From Conexibacter sp. DBS9H8 (GTDB taxonomy: Bacteria > Actinomycetota > Thermoleophilia > Solirubrobacterales > Solirubrobacteraceae): a stretch of DNA of 64,000 nucleotides. Below the pieces are notes generated by a model. That model was not told the origin of the DNA and ran no database searches. It worked only from the letters and a program-made list of their open reading frames with translations. The position numbers and the translations under genes are program-made. The DNA lies in contig NZ_CP097128.1 of the NCBI RefSeq assembly GCF_023330685.1, forward strand, positions 372,001-436,000, given 5' to 3'. Below, one piece after another: positions 50,465 to 58,937 of the stretch. The first letter of the stretch is position 1. Each line of letters begins with the position of its first letter.

Positions 50465-51469
50465 ATGCCGGTCCGGACCACAGTCAGGACGGCGCTCTCG
50501 AGCGTCGCCCACGACCAAACCCTGAGCGTCGTCGACCATCTCGACGAGCTGCGCACCCGCCTGATCGTCTCCCTCGCCGTCCTCGGGGTCGCCTTCGGGC
50601 TCTGCTTCTGGCAGAACCACGCGCTGCTCAACCTGATCAACGCACCGCTCGCCCACGAGACCCAGCGGGAGGTGCGGTCCGGGCAGGGCCCGCTGGGCGC
50701 CACCTACACGGTGCAGCGCAGCGCGCGCGACGTCGCCGTGCAGGTCCGCAGCCTCACCGGTGCGCTCAGCGGTCTGCACAATGCACAGCTCAACACCGCC
50801 CTTGGCGGGATCGACCGTGCCCTCGGCCGTGATGTGCGGCGCCTGTCGGCCCCGCCGTCGGGCAACAAGCCGGTCACCCTCGGTATCGGTGAGCCGTTCA
50901 ACACGACGATCGGTGTGTCACTCATCTTCGCCCTGATCCTCGCCTTGCCGGTCCTGCTGTTACAGGTGTACGGCTTCTTCACCCCCGCGTTGGAGAGCGC
51001 TCAGCGACGACGGATGCGTCCGGTCCTCGTCGCGACCCCGCTGCTGTTCGTCGCGGGTGTCGTCTTCGGCTACGTCGTCGTCCTCCCGGCCGCCGTCCAC
51101 TTTCTTCAGAACTTCAACAGCGCCCAGTTCAACGTGCTCGTGCAGGCGAGCCAGTACTACCACTTCGCCGCCACGGTCCTGCTCGCCATGGGCCTCGTGT
51201 TCGAGGTTCCGGTCGCGATCGTCGCGCTCACCCAGTCGGGGGCGGTCACCCCGACCCAACTGCGCGGTGGACGCAAGTTCGCCGTGGCCGCCTGCGCCGC
51301 CGTCGCCGCCTTCCTTCCCGGAGACGCGGTCACGATGCTGCTCGAAACCGTCCCGCTCTACCTTCTCTTCGAGCTCGGCGTGTTCATCGCCGCGGTGATC
51401 GACCGTCGCAGCGCCCGGGCGACGGCCCGGACCGTCGCCGCCGAGACGGCCGCCGTCCCCCTCACCTGA
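50465..51469 (+). CDS. tatC: Sec-independent translocase subunit TatC (copy 2)
   Basis: A 334-residue TatC with SVVDHLDELRTRL at its start and the same extended first outside loop as copy 1. PALESAQRR has Gln where copy 1 and E. coli keep Glu (E103 equivalent), while MGLVFEVPVAIV retains the Glu that copy 1 lost (E170 equivalent). It follows tatA2 and lies 33 bases before the FAD oxidoreductase, so it may be induced with the lipid-modification genes by the ECF sigma factor. Confidence 0.9.
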   Translation: MPVRTTVRTALSSVAHDQTLSVVDHLDELRTRLIVSLAVLGVAFGLCFWQNHALLNLINAPLAHETQREVRSGQGPLGATYTVQRSARDVAVQVRSLTGALSGLHNAQLNTALGGIDRALGRDVRRLSAPPSGNKPVTLGIGEPFNTTIGVSLIFALILALPVLLLQVYGFFTPALESAQRRRMRPVLVATPLLFVAGVVFGYVVVLPAAVHFLQNFNSAQFNVLVQASQYYHFAATVLLAMGLVFEVPVAIVALTQSGAVTPTQLRGGRKFAVAACAAVAAFLPGDAVTMLLETVPLYLLFELGVFIAAVIDRRSARATARTVAAETAAVPLT

Positions 51470-51502
51470 TCCCCAACCACGTCCCGCGAGAACGATCCCC
51501 CG

Positions 51503-52753
51503 ATGAACATCGCCGTCGTCGGAGCCGGCGTGTCCGGCCTGGTCGCCGCCCTGCTGCTGAGCGAGGACCATGAGGTCACCGTGTTTGAGGCGGCCGCCCA
51601 TCCGGGCGGGCACACCAACACCGTCGAGGTGGAGACCGAGCGGGGGCGCTGGGCGGTCGACACCGGGTTCATCGTCTTCAACGACCGCAACTACCCGAAC
51701 TTCGAGCGGTTGCTCGCGCGGCTCGGGGTGGGCAGCCAACCCTCGGACATGAGCTTCAGCGTCGCCGACCCGGACGGGCGCTTCGAGTACTCCTCCACCT
51801 CGCTGCGCGGGCTCTACGCAACGCCGGCGAACCGGCGGGACCCGCGCTTTCACCGGATGGTCCTCGAGGTCCCCCGCTTCCAGCGCGTCTGCCGGCGCCT
51901 GCTGGCCTCCGGCGCGAACCCCGGACGGTCGCTGACCGCCCTCCTCGCCGACGAGGGGTTCTCAGACTTCTTCATCACGCGGCTGATCGTCCCCCAGGCC
52001 GCCGCCGTATGGTCGGCTGACCCCGCTGACATGGATCGCTTCCCGGCCCGCTTCCTCGCTGAGTTCTTCGCCAACCACGGGATGCTCTCGCTCACCCACC
52101 GGCCGCAGTGGTCGACCGTCCGGGGCGGGTCCCGCAGCTACGTGCGGGCGATCTGTGAACGGCTCGGGGACCGCGTGCGCCTGCGCAGCCCGGTGACGGC
52201 GATCCGGCGCGTGCCGGACGGGGTCACGGTGAGCACCGCCGGGCGCACCGAGACCGAACCCTTTGATGAGGTCGTCATCGCCACCCACTCGGACCAGGCC
52301 CTCGCACTTTTGGCCGACCCCACCCCCCGGGAGCAGGAGTTGCTCTCAGCGGTGCCCTATCAGCCCAATGAGGCGGTCCTGCACACCGACACGTCTCTGC
52401 TGCCACGCCACCGCCAGGCGTGGGCCAGCTGGAACTACCATCTCCTCGACCCACCGGCCCCACGAGCGGCGGTCACCTACCACATGAACCGACTGCAGTC
52501 ACTGACCGCCGACCGCGAGTTCTGCGTGACCCTCAACCACAGTGACGCGATCGACCCGGAGCTGGTCATCGCCCGGTTCTCCTACGCCCACCCGATCTAC
52601 ACGCCCGCCGGGATCGCCGCCCAGGCGCGCGTCGGCGAGATCAGCGGGGTCAATCACACCCACTACTGCGGCGCCTACTGGGGCTGGGGGTTCCATGAGG
52701 ACGGCGTCCTCAGCGCCCTCCGGGTCACCGAGCGGTTCGGAGCCAGGCTGTGA
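51503..52753 (+). CDS. FAD-dependent amine oxidase-like oxidoreductase
   Basis: A 416-residue flavoprotein. IAVVGAGVSGLVAALLL binds FAD, HPGGHTNTVEVE and VDTGFIVFNDRNYPNFERLLARLG are the family-specific segments, and CGAYWGWGFHEDGVLSAL the C-terminal FAD-binding motif. In many bacteria this gene precedes DUF1365 and a cyclopropane-synthase-like gene, as here, and the set is induced by light or singlet oxygen. The substrate is probably a membrane acyl chain (inference). Its end overlaps the DUF1365 gene by 4 bases. Confidence 0.88.
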   Translation: MNIAVVGAGVSGLVAALLLSEDHEVTVFEAAAHPGGHTNTVEVETERGRWAVDTGFIVFNDRNYPNFERLLARLGVGSQPSDMSFSVADPDGRFEYSSTSLRGLYATPANRRDPRFHRMVLEVPRFQRVCRRLLASGANPGRSLTALLADEGFSDFFITRLIVPQAAAVWSADPADMDRFPARFLAEFFANHGMLSLTHRPQWSTVRGGSRSYVRAICERLGDRVRLRSPVTAIRRVPDGVTVSTAGRTETEPFDEVVIATHSDQALALLADPTPREQELLSAVPYQPNEAVLHTDTSLLPRHRQAWASWNYHLLDPPAPRAAVTYHMNRLQSLTADREFCVTLNHSDAIDPELVIARFSYAHPIYTPAGIAAQARVGEISGVNHTHYCGAYWGWGFHEDGVLSALRVTERFGARL

Positions 52754-53502
52754 GCGCGAGCGCGATCTACACAGGGACCGTCGCCCATCGTCGCCTGGCC
52801 GTGCGGGCGAACGCGTTCCGCTACCCGGTCTCCTACGTCTACCTCGACCTCGACGAACTGCCGACCCTGTTGGGTGGGCGGCTGCTGCGCCGGCGGCCGG
52901 GACCATGGCGCTTTCACCGCTCCGACTACCTCGGTCCGACCGACCTCCCGCTCGCCGTCGCCGTCCGTGATCGGGTTGCTGCGCTCACCGACGTCCGCCC
53001 CGAAGGCCCGGTCCGCCTGCTCACCCAGCTGCGCTGCTTCGGGGTCCACTTCAACCCGCTCAACCTCTACTACTGCTTCACCCCGGATGGGTCCGACCTG
53101 CAGGCAGTGCTCGCCGAGGTGACGAACACACCCTGGCGTGAACGGCACACGTATGCGCTCGGCCCGTGGGAGGCGGCGGCCGGACCCGTCCACGCCACGG
53201 TCGTCCCCAAGGCACTGCACGTCTCACCGTTCCTGCCGATGGATCTCACCTACGACATCCGCCTCACCGCCCCGGCCGAGACGCTGTCGGTGCACATCGG
53301 CTGTGAACGGGCCGGGGCGGTCGCGTTCGAGGCGACGCTCGGCCTGACACGGTCGGCGCTGAGCCCGGCCGGCCTGGCCGGACTGATCCGGCGCGACCCG
53401 TTTGGTCCGCTGAAAACCCTGCGGCGCATCTACCGCCACGGTGTGGCGCTGAAGGTGCGCGGCGTTCCCGTCCACCCCCATCCCAGCCGAGGAGTCGCGT
53501 GA
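52750..53502 (+). CDS. DUF1365 protein
   Basis: A 250-residue protein with the DUF1365 blocks GTVAHRRLAVRANAFRYPVSYVYLDLDEL, QLRCFGVHFNPLNLYYCF, VLAEVTNTPWRERHTYAL and KALHVSPFLPMDLTYDI. GTG start overlaps the FAD oxidoreductase gene by 4 bases, and its end overlaps the CFA-like gene. No biochemical function is established to my knowledge; constant pairing with these genes points to membrane lipid modification. Confidence 0.9.
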   Translation: MSASAIYTGTVAHRRLAVRANAFRYPVSYVYLDLDELPTLLGGRLLRRRPGPWRFHRSDYLGPTDLPLAVAVRDRVAALTDVRPEGPVRLLTQLRCFGVHFNPLNLYYCFTPDGSDLQAVLAEVTNTPWRERHTYALGPWEAAAGPVHATVVPKALHVSPFLPMDLTYDIRLTAPAETLSVHIGCERAGAVAFEATLGLTRSALSPAGLAGLIRRDPFGPLKTLRRIYRHGVALKVRGVPVHPHPSRGVA

Positions 53503-54800
53503 CCCCCCGATCCGCTCCGCCCGGCGCGTCCGCGCCGCCACCCCCACCCGGCCCGACCGGCGGCGACCGTGCCGCGCGCGCGCTCGGCCTCGCCATGCTC
53601 AGGCTCACCCGGTCGGGCACGGTGACGGTGCGCGAGGCGGGCCTCGAGCACCGCTTTGGCCGCGGCGAGCCGCACGCGACGGTCACCGTCACCGACCCTC
53701 GCTTCTGGCGGGCGCTGCTGCACGGCAGCATCGGCCTGGCCGACGCCTACGCCGACGGGTACTTCGAGACCGATCACCTCGTTGAGATGATCCGCGTCGC
53801 AGCCCTCAACGGACCGCGACTCGACGGGCCGCGACGGCTGGTTGCGCCTCTGCGCGTCCCGATGCAGCTCGTCCGCGAGTATTCGCGACCCCTGACCCGA
53901 GAGCGCAACCGGCGGGAGATCTCCGCCCACTACGACCTCGGCAACGACCTGTTCGCGCTGATGCTCGACCCGACGCTCAGCTACAGCTGTGCGATCTTTG
54001 CGACCCCCGAGGCGACTCTGGAGGACGCTCAGATCGCCAAGCTCGAGCACATCTGTGACCGCCTCCAGCTCACCCCCGACGATCACCTGCTCGAGATCGG
54101 CACTGGCTGGGGCGGGCTGGCCATCTACGCCGCCCAGACCCGTGGGTGCCGGGTGACGACGGCGACGATCTCTGTGGAACAGCACCGTTACGCGCGCGAA
54201 CGCGTCGCCGAACTCGGGCTTGACCGGCTCGTGGAAGTCGTCTTCTGCGACTACCGTGACCTTCAGGGCCGCTACGACAAGCTCGTCTCGGTCGAGATGA
54301 TCGAGGCGGTCGGCTGGCGCAACATCGGCCGCTACCTGCGCAAGTGCGCGAGCCTGCTCACCCCGGACGGGGTGATGCTGTTGCAGGCGATCACGATCGA
54401 TGACCGCGCCTACGCAGTCGAGAAGGCCTCCAAGTCGTTCATCAAGTCCTACATCTTCCCCGGGGGCTGCCTGCCGTCGGTGTCGGTGCTCACCCGGTCT
54501 CTCGCCCGCCGCACCGATCTCCAGGTGGCCGGGATCGACGACATCACCGTCCATTACGTCGAAACCCTCCGGCGCTGGCGGATCAACCTTGACGCCGCCG
54601 AGGCGGAGCTCGAGCGCCTCGGTTATGACGTCCGCTTCCGGAGGATCTGGCAGCTCTATCTCGCCTACTGCGAGGCGGGCTTTGCCGAGCGGCGGATCCA
54701 GGACCTCCAGTTGCTGCTCGCCAAGCCGGGCTATCGGCCCGCCACGCAGACCGTGCCCGCTGCGGCCTCCGGTCAAGCGTACGTCGGAGCGCACCGGTGA
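53499..54800 (+). CDS. Cyclopropane-fatty-acid synthase-like methyltransferase (1)
   Basis: A 433-residue SAM methyltransferase of the CFA/mycolic acid cyclopropane family. HYDLGNDLFALMLDPTLSYSCAIF precedes the SAM loop LLEIGTGWGGLAIYAA; VEMIEAVGWRNIGRYLRKC and QAITIDDRAY are family blocks. The N-terminal 90 residues with ADAYADGYFETDHL belong to the typical CFA synthase extension. It adds a methyl or methylene group to unsaturated acyl chains of phospholipids. Start GTG overlaps the previous stop by 4 bases. Confidence 0.92.
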   Translation: MTPRSAPPGASAPPPPPGPTGGDRAARALGLAMLRLTRSGTVTVREAGLEHRFGRGEPHATVTVTDPRFWRALLHGSIGLADAYADGYFETDHLVEMIRVAALNGPRLDGPRRLVAPLRVPMQLVREYSRPLTRERNRREISAHYDLGNDLFALMLDPTLSYSCAIFATPEATLEDAQIAKLEHICDRLQLTPDDHLLEIGTGWGGLAIYAAQTRGCRVTTATISVEQHRYARERVAELGLDRLVEVVFCDYRDLQGRYDKLVSVEMIEAVGWRNIGRYLRKCASLLTPDGVMLLQAITIDDRAYAVEKASKSFIKSYIFPGGCLPSVSVLTRSLARRTDLQVAGIDDITVHYVETLRRWRINLDAAEAELERLGYDVRFRRIWQLYLAYCEAGFAERRIQDLQLLLAKPGYRPATQTVPAAASGQAYVGAHR

Positions 54801-55873
54801 GCGCGCTGCGCTACCGCGCCCTCGACGCCGCCCTCGGCGCCGGCGCGATCCCCGACCCGGTCCTGCGGGCCGGGTCGCGCTGGGGCGCCGACCAGCGGGA
54901 GGCACGCGAGCTGCGCGGCGGCGTCGACGCCCAGGAGGAGCGACTGGCCGCGCTGCTGGAACGGATGCGCAGCGGACCGATCGCCGAGGTGCCCGAGAAG
55001 GCCAACGAGCAGCACTACGAGCTGCCGCCGCGGTTCTTCGAACTCATCCTCGGCCCGCGACGCAAGTACTCGGGCTGCCTGTGGGCGCCGGGCGTCGGCA
55101 CGCTCGCCGACGCGGAGGAGGAGATGCTCGCCCTCAGCTGCTCCCGGGCGGGCGTGCGCGACGGCATGCGCATCCTCGATCTCGGCTGCGGGTGGGGTTC
55201 GCTGTCGCTGTGGCTCGCCGAGCAGTACCCGCAGGCGGAGATCACCGCCGTCTCCAACTCGGCCCCTCAACGGGAGTCGATCGAGGCGAGGGCGGCCGCG
55301 CTCGGCCTCGCCAACCTGACGGTGATCACCGCGGATGTGAACACCTTCGTCCCGCCGATGGTCGGTTTTGACCGGGTGATGTCGATCGAGATGTTCGAGC
55401 ACATGCGGAACTGGCGGAAGCTGCTCGCCCGGATCGCCGGTTGGCTTGCCCCGGACGGACGGCTGTTCGTCCACGTCTTCTCCCACCGCCAGGTGCCGTA
55501 CCTGTTCGAGGGCACCTGGGCGGCCGAGCGGTTCTTCACCGCCGGGCTGATGCCGAGCCACGAGCTGATCCACCACTTCCCGGAGGACCTGCTTGTCGAG
55601 CAACGCTGGGCGGTCCCCGGCACCCACTACGCCCGGACGCTCGAGGCGTGGCTCGAGCGGCTCGATGCCCACCGCAGCGAACTGCTCGACGTGCTCGTCA
55701 GAGCCGGACACAGCCGGGCGAGCGCCCGGGCGCTACTGGGCGGCTGGCGGCTGTTTCTCATCTCAACCGCCGAGATCTGGGCCTCCGGGGACGGCAACCG
55801 GTGGATGGTCAGCCACTACCGCCTGGCACCCCGCGGTGGCCACGGAACGAACCCGGAGGTCCGCTCGACGTAG
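54797..55873 (+). CDS. Cyclopropane-fatty-acid synthase-like methyltransferase (2)
   Basis: A 358-residue relative of the previous enzyme from a distinct subgroup. EKANEQHYELPPRFFELILGPRRKYSGCLW precedes ILDLGCGWGSLSLWLAEQYP; SNSAPQRESIE and SIEMFEHMRNWRKLLARI are subgroup features. GTG start overlaps copy 1 by 4 bases. It may act on a methylated or desaturated product of copy 1, as in methylated or furan fatty acid formation, but which reaction it does is unknown. The last 58 bases overlap the convergent DUF1295 gene. Confidence 0.88.
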   Translation: MSALRYRALDAALGAGAIPDPVLRAGSRWGADQREARELRGGVDAQEERLAALLERMRSGPIAEVPEKANEQHYELPPRFFELILGPRRKYSGCLWAPGVGTLADAEEEMLALSCSRAGVRDGMRILDLGCGWGSLSLWLAEQYPQAEITAVSNSAPQRESIEARAAALGLANLTVITADVNTFVPPMVGFDRVMSIEMFEHMRNWRKLLARIAGWLAPDGRLFVHVFSHRQVPYLFEGTWAAERFFTAGLMPSHELIHHFPEDLLVEQRWAVPGTHYARTLEAWLERLDAHRSELLDVLVRAGHSRASARALLGGWRLFLISTAEIWASGDGNRWMVSHYRLAPRGGHGTNPEVRST

Positions 55874-56592
55874 TCGACGTAACCGGGCCGGCGCTCGGCG
55901 ATGTCACGTTCGAGCACCGGCTTGCCGGACCCGCGAGCGAGCAGCCCCGTCATCACAAGCGGGCCGGCCACCGTCCACAGCGGCGTGCCGGCGGCGAGCG
56001 CGACGAGCCACAGCCCCCACCACACACACGCGTCACCGAAGTAGTTCGGATGGCGCGTGTAGCGCCACAGGCCGCGGTCCATCACCGCCCCGCGGTTGGC
56101 GGGGTCGGCCTTGAACCGGCGCAGCTGCTCGTCCCCGACGGACTCGAAGCCGAACCCGAGCAGCCAGATCGCGACGCCGGGAACGGCGAGCCAGCTCAGC
56201 GCCGGGTGGCCTCCGGGGACACCTTCGATCGGGAGTGCAACGAGGGCGATCAGCACCCCTTGGAGGCCGAACACGATCCCGAGACTCTTGAGCCAGAAGG
56301 TGCGGGGCGCTTTGGCGCGCATCGCCGCGTAGCGACGGTCCTCCCCGGGTTCGGCGAGCTTGCGCCGGACGAGGTGGACGCCGAGCCGAACCCCCCAGAC
56401 GAGCGTGAGGCCGGCGAGGACCCACAGGCCCGGGTGGGGGCTGGGACGGCTGAGCGCGGCCACGAGCGCGACGATCCCGAAGCTCGGACCCCACACCGGA
56501 TCGACGATCGACACGTCCGCGGCGACGACGCTGAGGACCCAGGCCGACACCATGACTGCGAGGATCACCACGGCGAATACGAGCACGGGCAT
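55816..56592 (-). CDS. DUF1295 / steroid 5-alpha-reductase-like membrane protein
   Basis: A 258-residue membrane protein with six or seven helices and the family motif GLWRYTRHPNYFGDACVWWGLWL near residue 180, followed by a C-terminal VLERDIAERRPGYVDYVERTSGFVPW. Members resemble steroid reductases and isoprenylcysteine methyltransferases and need NADPH or SAM. Convergent overlap of 58 bases with the methyltransferase gene. Its company suggests a role in lipid modification. Confidence 0.88.
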   Translation of the reverse strand: MPVLVFAVVILAVMVSAWVLSVVAADVSIVDPVWGPSFGIVALVAALSRPSPHPGLWVLAGLTLVWGVRLGVHLVRRKLAEPGEDRRYAAMRAKAPRTFWLKSLGIVFGLQGVLIALVALPIEGVPGGHPALSWLAVPGVAIWLLGFGFESVGDEQLRRFKADPANRGAVMDRGLWRYTRHPNYFGDACVWWGLWLVALAAGTPLWTVAGPLVMTGLLARGSGKPVLERDIAERRPGYVDYVERTSGFVPWPPRGARR

Positions 56593-56640
56593 CTCAGGCC
56601 CCTTCCGGTCGGCCCGGCCGAGCGCCGGGATAACAACAGA

Positions 56641-57501
56641 TCATCGCGCTCCCGTCAGGTAGGCGAAGGCACGGGTGCTCAACTCGTCGCCGAACCCGGG
56701 GCCCGACAGCCCCGGTGGGCCGGCCCGCAGATGGGGGTCGAGGCGTCGGCGCAGGTCGGGCGCGAGGGGACCGATGATGTTCGCGGCGGCGACGAGGGCG
56801 GTCTGGACCGCCGCCGGGTCACAGGACCAGATGAGTTCAAAGCGCCGGGCCGGCTCGGGGCCCGGGCGCAGCTCGGGGATCTCCCAGGCGGCGAGGACAG
56901 CGCCGCCGCCCGGAGCATGAAGGAGGACGGTCCACTCCCGCTCGAGCGGGTGGCCGGGCCCAAGGGACACCTCCCAGGGACCGGTGCCAGCGCCGGCCGG
57001 GGCTCGCGTCGCACCCGGGTCGGTCGGGAAGTCGGCGAGGACGACCGCCAAGGCCGCCGTCTGGGCGAGCGCCCGCCAGCGCCGCTCACTGCCCCGGTAG
57101 TGGCGCTCGTGCTGGAAGGCCCCGATGAGGACGCCACCGCTCGCGCGCGCCGCGTGCTCGTCCTCGATCGCCCGGGAGAGGGCGATCAGCGCCGGCTTGT
57201 GGAAGACCCGGACGGGCAGGTCGGGGCGGGCCCGCCGCAGCGCCGCGAAGATCGACGGCGGCGGGGGGGCGCCGGCCTCGCCGCGGGCCTCGGCGATCGC
57301 CGCCGCCAGGGAGAGACCGCGAGCGCGCAGCGCGATCACCGCCCGCACTTGGGCGACCGCCTGCTCGTCGTAGCGCTTGCGCTGACCCGGAGGGCTCACC
57401 GCGGCCGGAAAGCCGTGGCGGGACTCCCACACCCGCAGCGTTCCGACCGGAATCCCGGTGATCTCTGCGAGCGCGGATGAGCTGTAGAGGCCGTCGGACA
57501 C
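56641..57501 (-). CDS. MerR-family regulator with DICT sensory domain
   Basis: A 286-residue regulator. LYSSSALAEITGIPVGTLRVWESRHGFP and PPGQRKRYDEQAVAQVRAVIALRARGLSLAAAI form the MerR winged helix; the rest (FHKPALIALSRAIEDEHAARASGGVLIGAFQHERHY region onward) matches the DICT domain, linked in the literature to light and diguanylate/redox signalling. No cobalamin-binding domain of the LitR/CarH type is present. Divergent from the photolyase operon across an inverted repeat. It probably controls that operon and itself. Confidence 0.82.
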   Translation of the reverse strand: MSDGLYSSSALAEITGIPVGTLRVWESRHGFPAAVSPPGQRKRYDEQAVAQVRAVIALRARGLSLAAAIAEARGEAGAPPPPSIFAALRRARPDLPVRVFHKPALIALSRAIEDEHAARASGGVLIGAFQHERHYRGSERRWRALAQTAALAVVLADFPTDPGATRAPAGAGTGPWEVSLGPGHPLEREWTVLLHAPGGGAVLAAWEIPELRPGPEPARRFELIWSCDPAAVQTALVAAANIIGPLAPDLRRRLDPHLRAGPPGLSGPGFGDELSTRAFAYLTGAR

Positions 57502-57509
57502 GGCAGAGA

Positions 57510-57526
57510 CGTTACACTTCGTAACG
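57510..57526. promoter_or_regulatory. Inverted-repeat operator between MerR-DICT and photolyase operon
   Basis: CGTTAC-N5-GTAACG, a perfect 6-bp inverted repeat, 9 bases upstream of the MerR start and 42 bases before the TIGR01777 gene. Size and position fit a MerR-type dimer site in a shared promoter region. Confidence 0.6.
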
Positions 57527-57567
57527 ATTTTTGCGACAGAGTGTTCTCAAACAGGGTGGGTGAGTCG

Positions 57568-58488
57568 ATGCGGGTAGCCATCACGGGCGCCACGGGGTTG
57601 ATCGGAACGAAGGTCTCGCGGGCACTGCGCGATCGTGGCGATACGGTCGTCGCGCTTTCTCGCGACGGGCGGAGTGCCCGGGAGCGCCTCGGCGCCGACA
57701 TCGAGGTCGTCGAATGGGCCGACCCGCTCGGGACGCCCGCCCCGGCGGCGGCTCTCGCCGGCGCCGACGGGGTGATCCACCTCCTGGGAGAGCCCGTTGC
57801 CCAGCGCTGGACCGACCGCGCGCGAACCGCGATCCGCGATTCGCGAGTCCTCGGGACACGGAACCTCGTCGCCACGCTGGCGCAATTGGGTCCGGAGGAG
57901 CGGCCCGGCGTGCTCGTCTCCCAGTCGGCGACGGGCTACTACGGCCCGCGCGGGTCCGAGCGTCTCACCGAGTCAGCGGCCGCGGGGGAGGACTTCCTCG
58001 CCGATGTCGTCGTCGCCTGGGAGGCGGAGGCCCACGGCGCCGAGCCGCTCGCGCGCGTCGTCTGCACGCGTACCGGGGTCGTCCTCGCCCCCGCCGGCGG
58101 GGCGCTCGACAAGATGCTGCCGGTGTTCCGGCTCGGAATCGGCGGCCCGGTTGGGAGCGGCAAGCAGTACGTCCCGTGGATCCACGTTGATGACGTCGTC
58201 GGCGGGCTCCTGCGCGCCCTCGACGATGAGTCCCTCCACGGTCCGGTGAACCTCACCGCACCCGAACCGGCGACGAACCGGGAGCTCTCCCAGGCCCTCG
58301 GCCGGGCGTTGCACCGTCCGGCGTTCTGGCCGGTGCCGGGGGCGGCGGTGAAGCTTCTCTACGGGCAGATGGCGACGATCGTGCTGACCGGGCAGCGGGC
58401 GGTGCCTGCGCAGCTGACCGCGGCCGGCTTCCGCTTCGAGCAACCGGATCTCGACGCCGCGCTCACTGACGTGGTGGCCCAGCTATGA
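57568..58488 (+). CDS. TIGR01777 family epimerase (SulA-like NAD-dependent protein)
   Basis: A 306-residue extended SDR: VAITGATGLIGTKVSRAL for NAD, VIHLLGEPVAQRWT, SQSATGYYGPRG with the catalytic Tyr, RTGVVLAP and PWIHVDDVVGGLL are hallmarks of TIGR01777. ATG 57568 with GGTGAG upstream is preferred over the GTG at 57541. Physiological substrate unknown. It starts a three-gene operon with SRPBCC and photolyase, each overlapping the next by 4 bases. Confidence 0.9.
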   Translation: MRVAITGATGLIGTKVSRALRDRGDTVVALSRDGRSARERLGADIEVVEWADPLGTPAPAAALAGADGVIHLLGEPVAQRWTDRARTAIRDSRVLGTRNLVATLAQLGPEERPGVLVSQSATGYYGPRGSERLTESAAAGEDFLADVVVAWEAEAHGAEPLARVVCTRTGVVLAPAGGALDKMLPVFRLGIGGPVGSGKQYVPWIHVDDVVGGLLRALDDESLHGPVNLTAPEPATNRELSQALGRALHRPAFWPVPGAAVKLLYGQMATIVLTGQRAVPAQLTAAGFRFEQPDLDAALTDVVAQL

Positions 58489-58937
58489 AGGAGCACCTCC
58501 TCATCCGCGAGCAGTACCTCCGCCAGCCGGTCGCGAAGGTGTTCGCGTTCTTCTCCGAGGCGCGCAACCTCGAGCGTCTCACCCCGTCATGGCTGCGTTT
58601 TGAGGTGCTTGAGCCGGCGCCGACGGAGATCGCCCAGGGCACGTTGATCGACTACCGCCTGCGGGTGCACGGCATCCCGTTGAAGTGGACCTCGGAGATC
58701 GAGACCTTCGAACCGGGGGTGCGCTTCATCGACCGTCAGCTGCACGGACCCTACGCGCTCTGGCATCACACGCATGAGTTCCTCGCGCTCGGAGAGGGCA
58801 CGCTGATCCGTGACACGGTCCGCTACGGCATCGGGTTCGGCCCATTCGGAGAGCTTGCGCGGATTGCCCAGGTGCAGCGGGACCTCGACAACATCTTCGA
58901 CTCTCGCCGGCGGGCGGTGGAGGAGATCTTCGCGTGA
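58485..58937 (+). CDS. SRPBCC/START-like lipid-binding protein
   Basis: A 150-residue SRPBCC-fold protein: REQYLRQPVAKVFAFFSEARNLERLTPSWLRFEVL and GPYALWHHTHEFLALGEGTLIRDTVRYGI are the conserved parts of this CDP- and photolyase-linked subgroup. The cavity of such folds binds hydrophobic ligands. It is coupled by 4-base overlaps to both neighbours. Role in light stress is unknown. Confidence 0.85.
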   Translation: MKEHLLIREQYLRQPVAKVFAFFSEARNLERLTPSWLRFEVLEPAPTEIAQGTLIDYRLRVHGIPLKWTSEIETFEPGVRFIDRQLHGPYALWHHTHEFLALGEGTLIRDTVRYGIGFGPFGELARIAQVQRDLDNIFDSRRRAVEEIFA

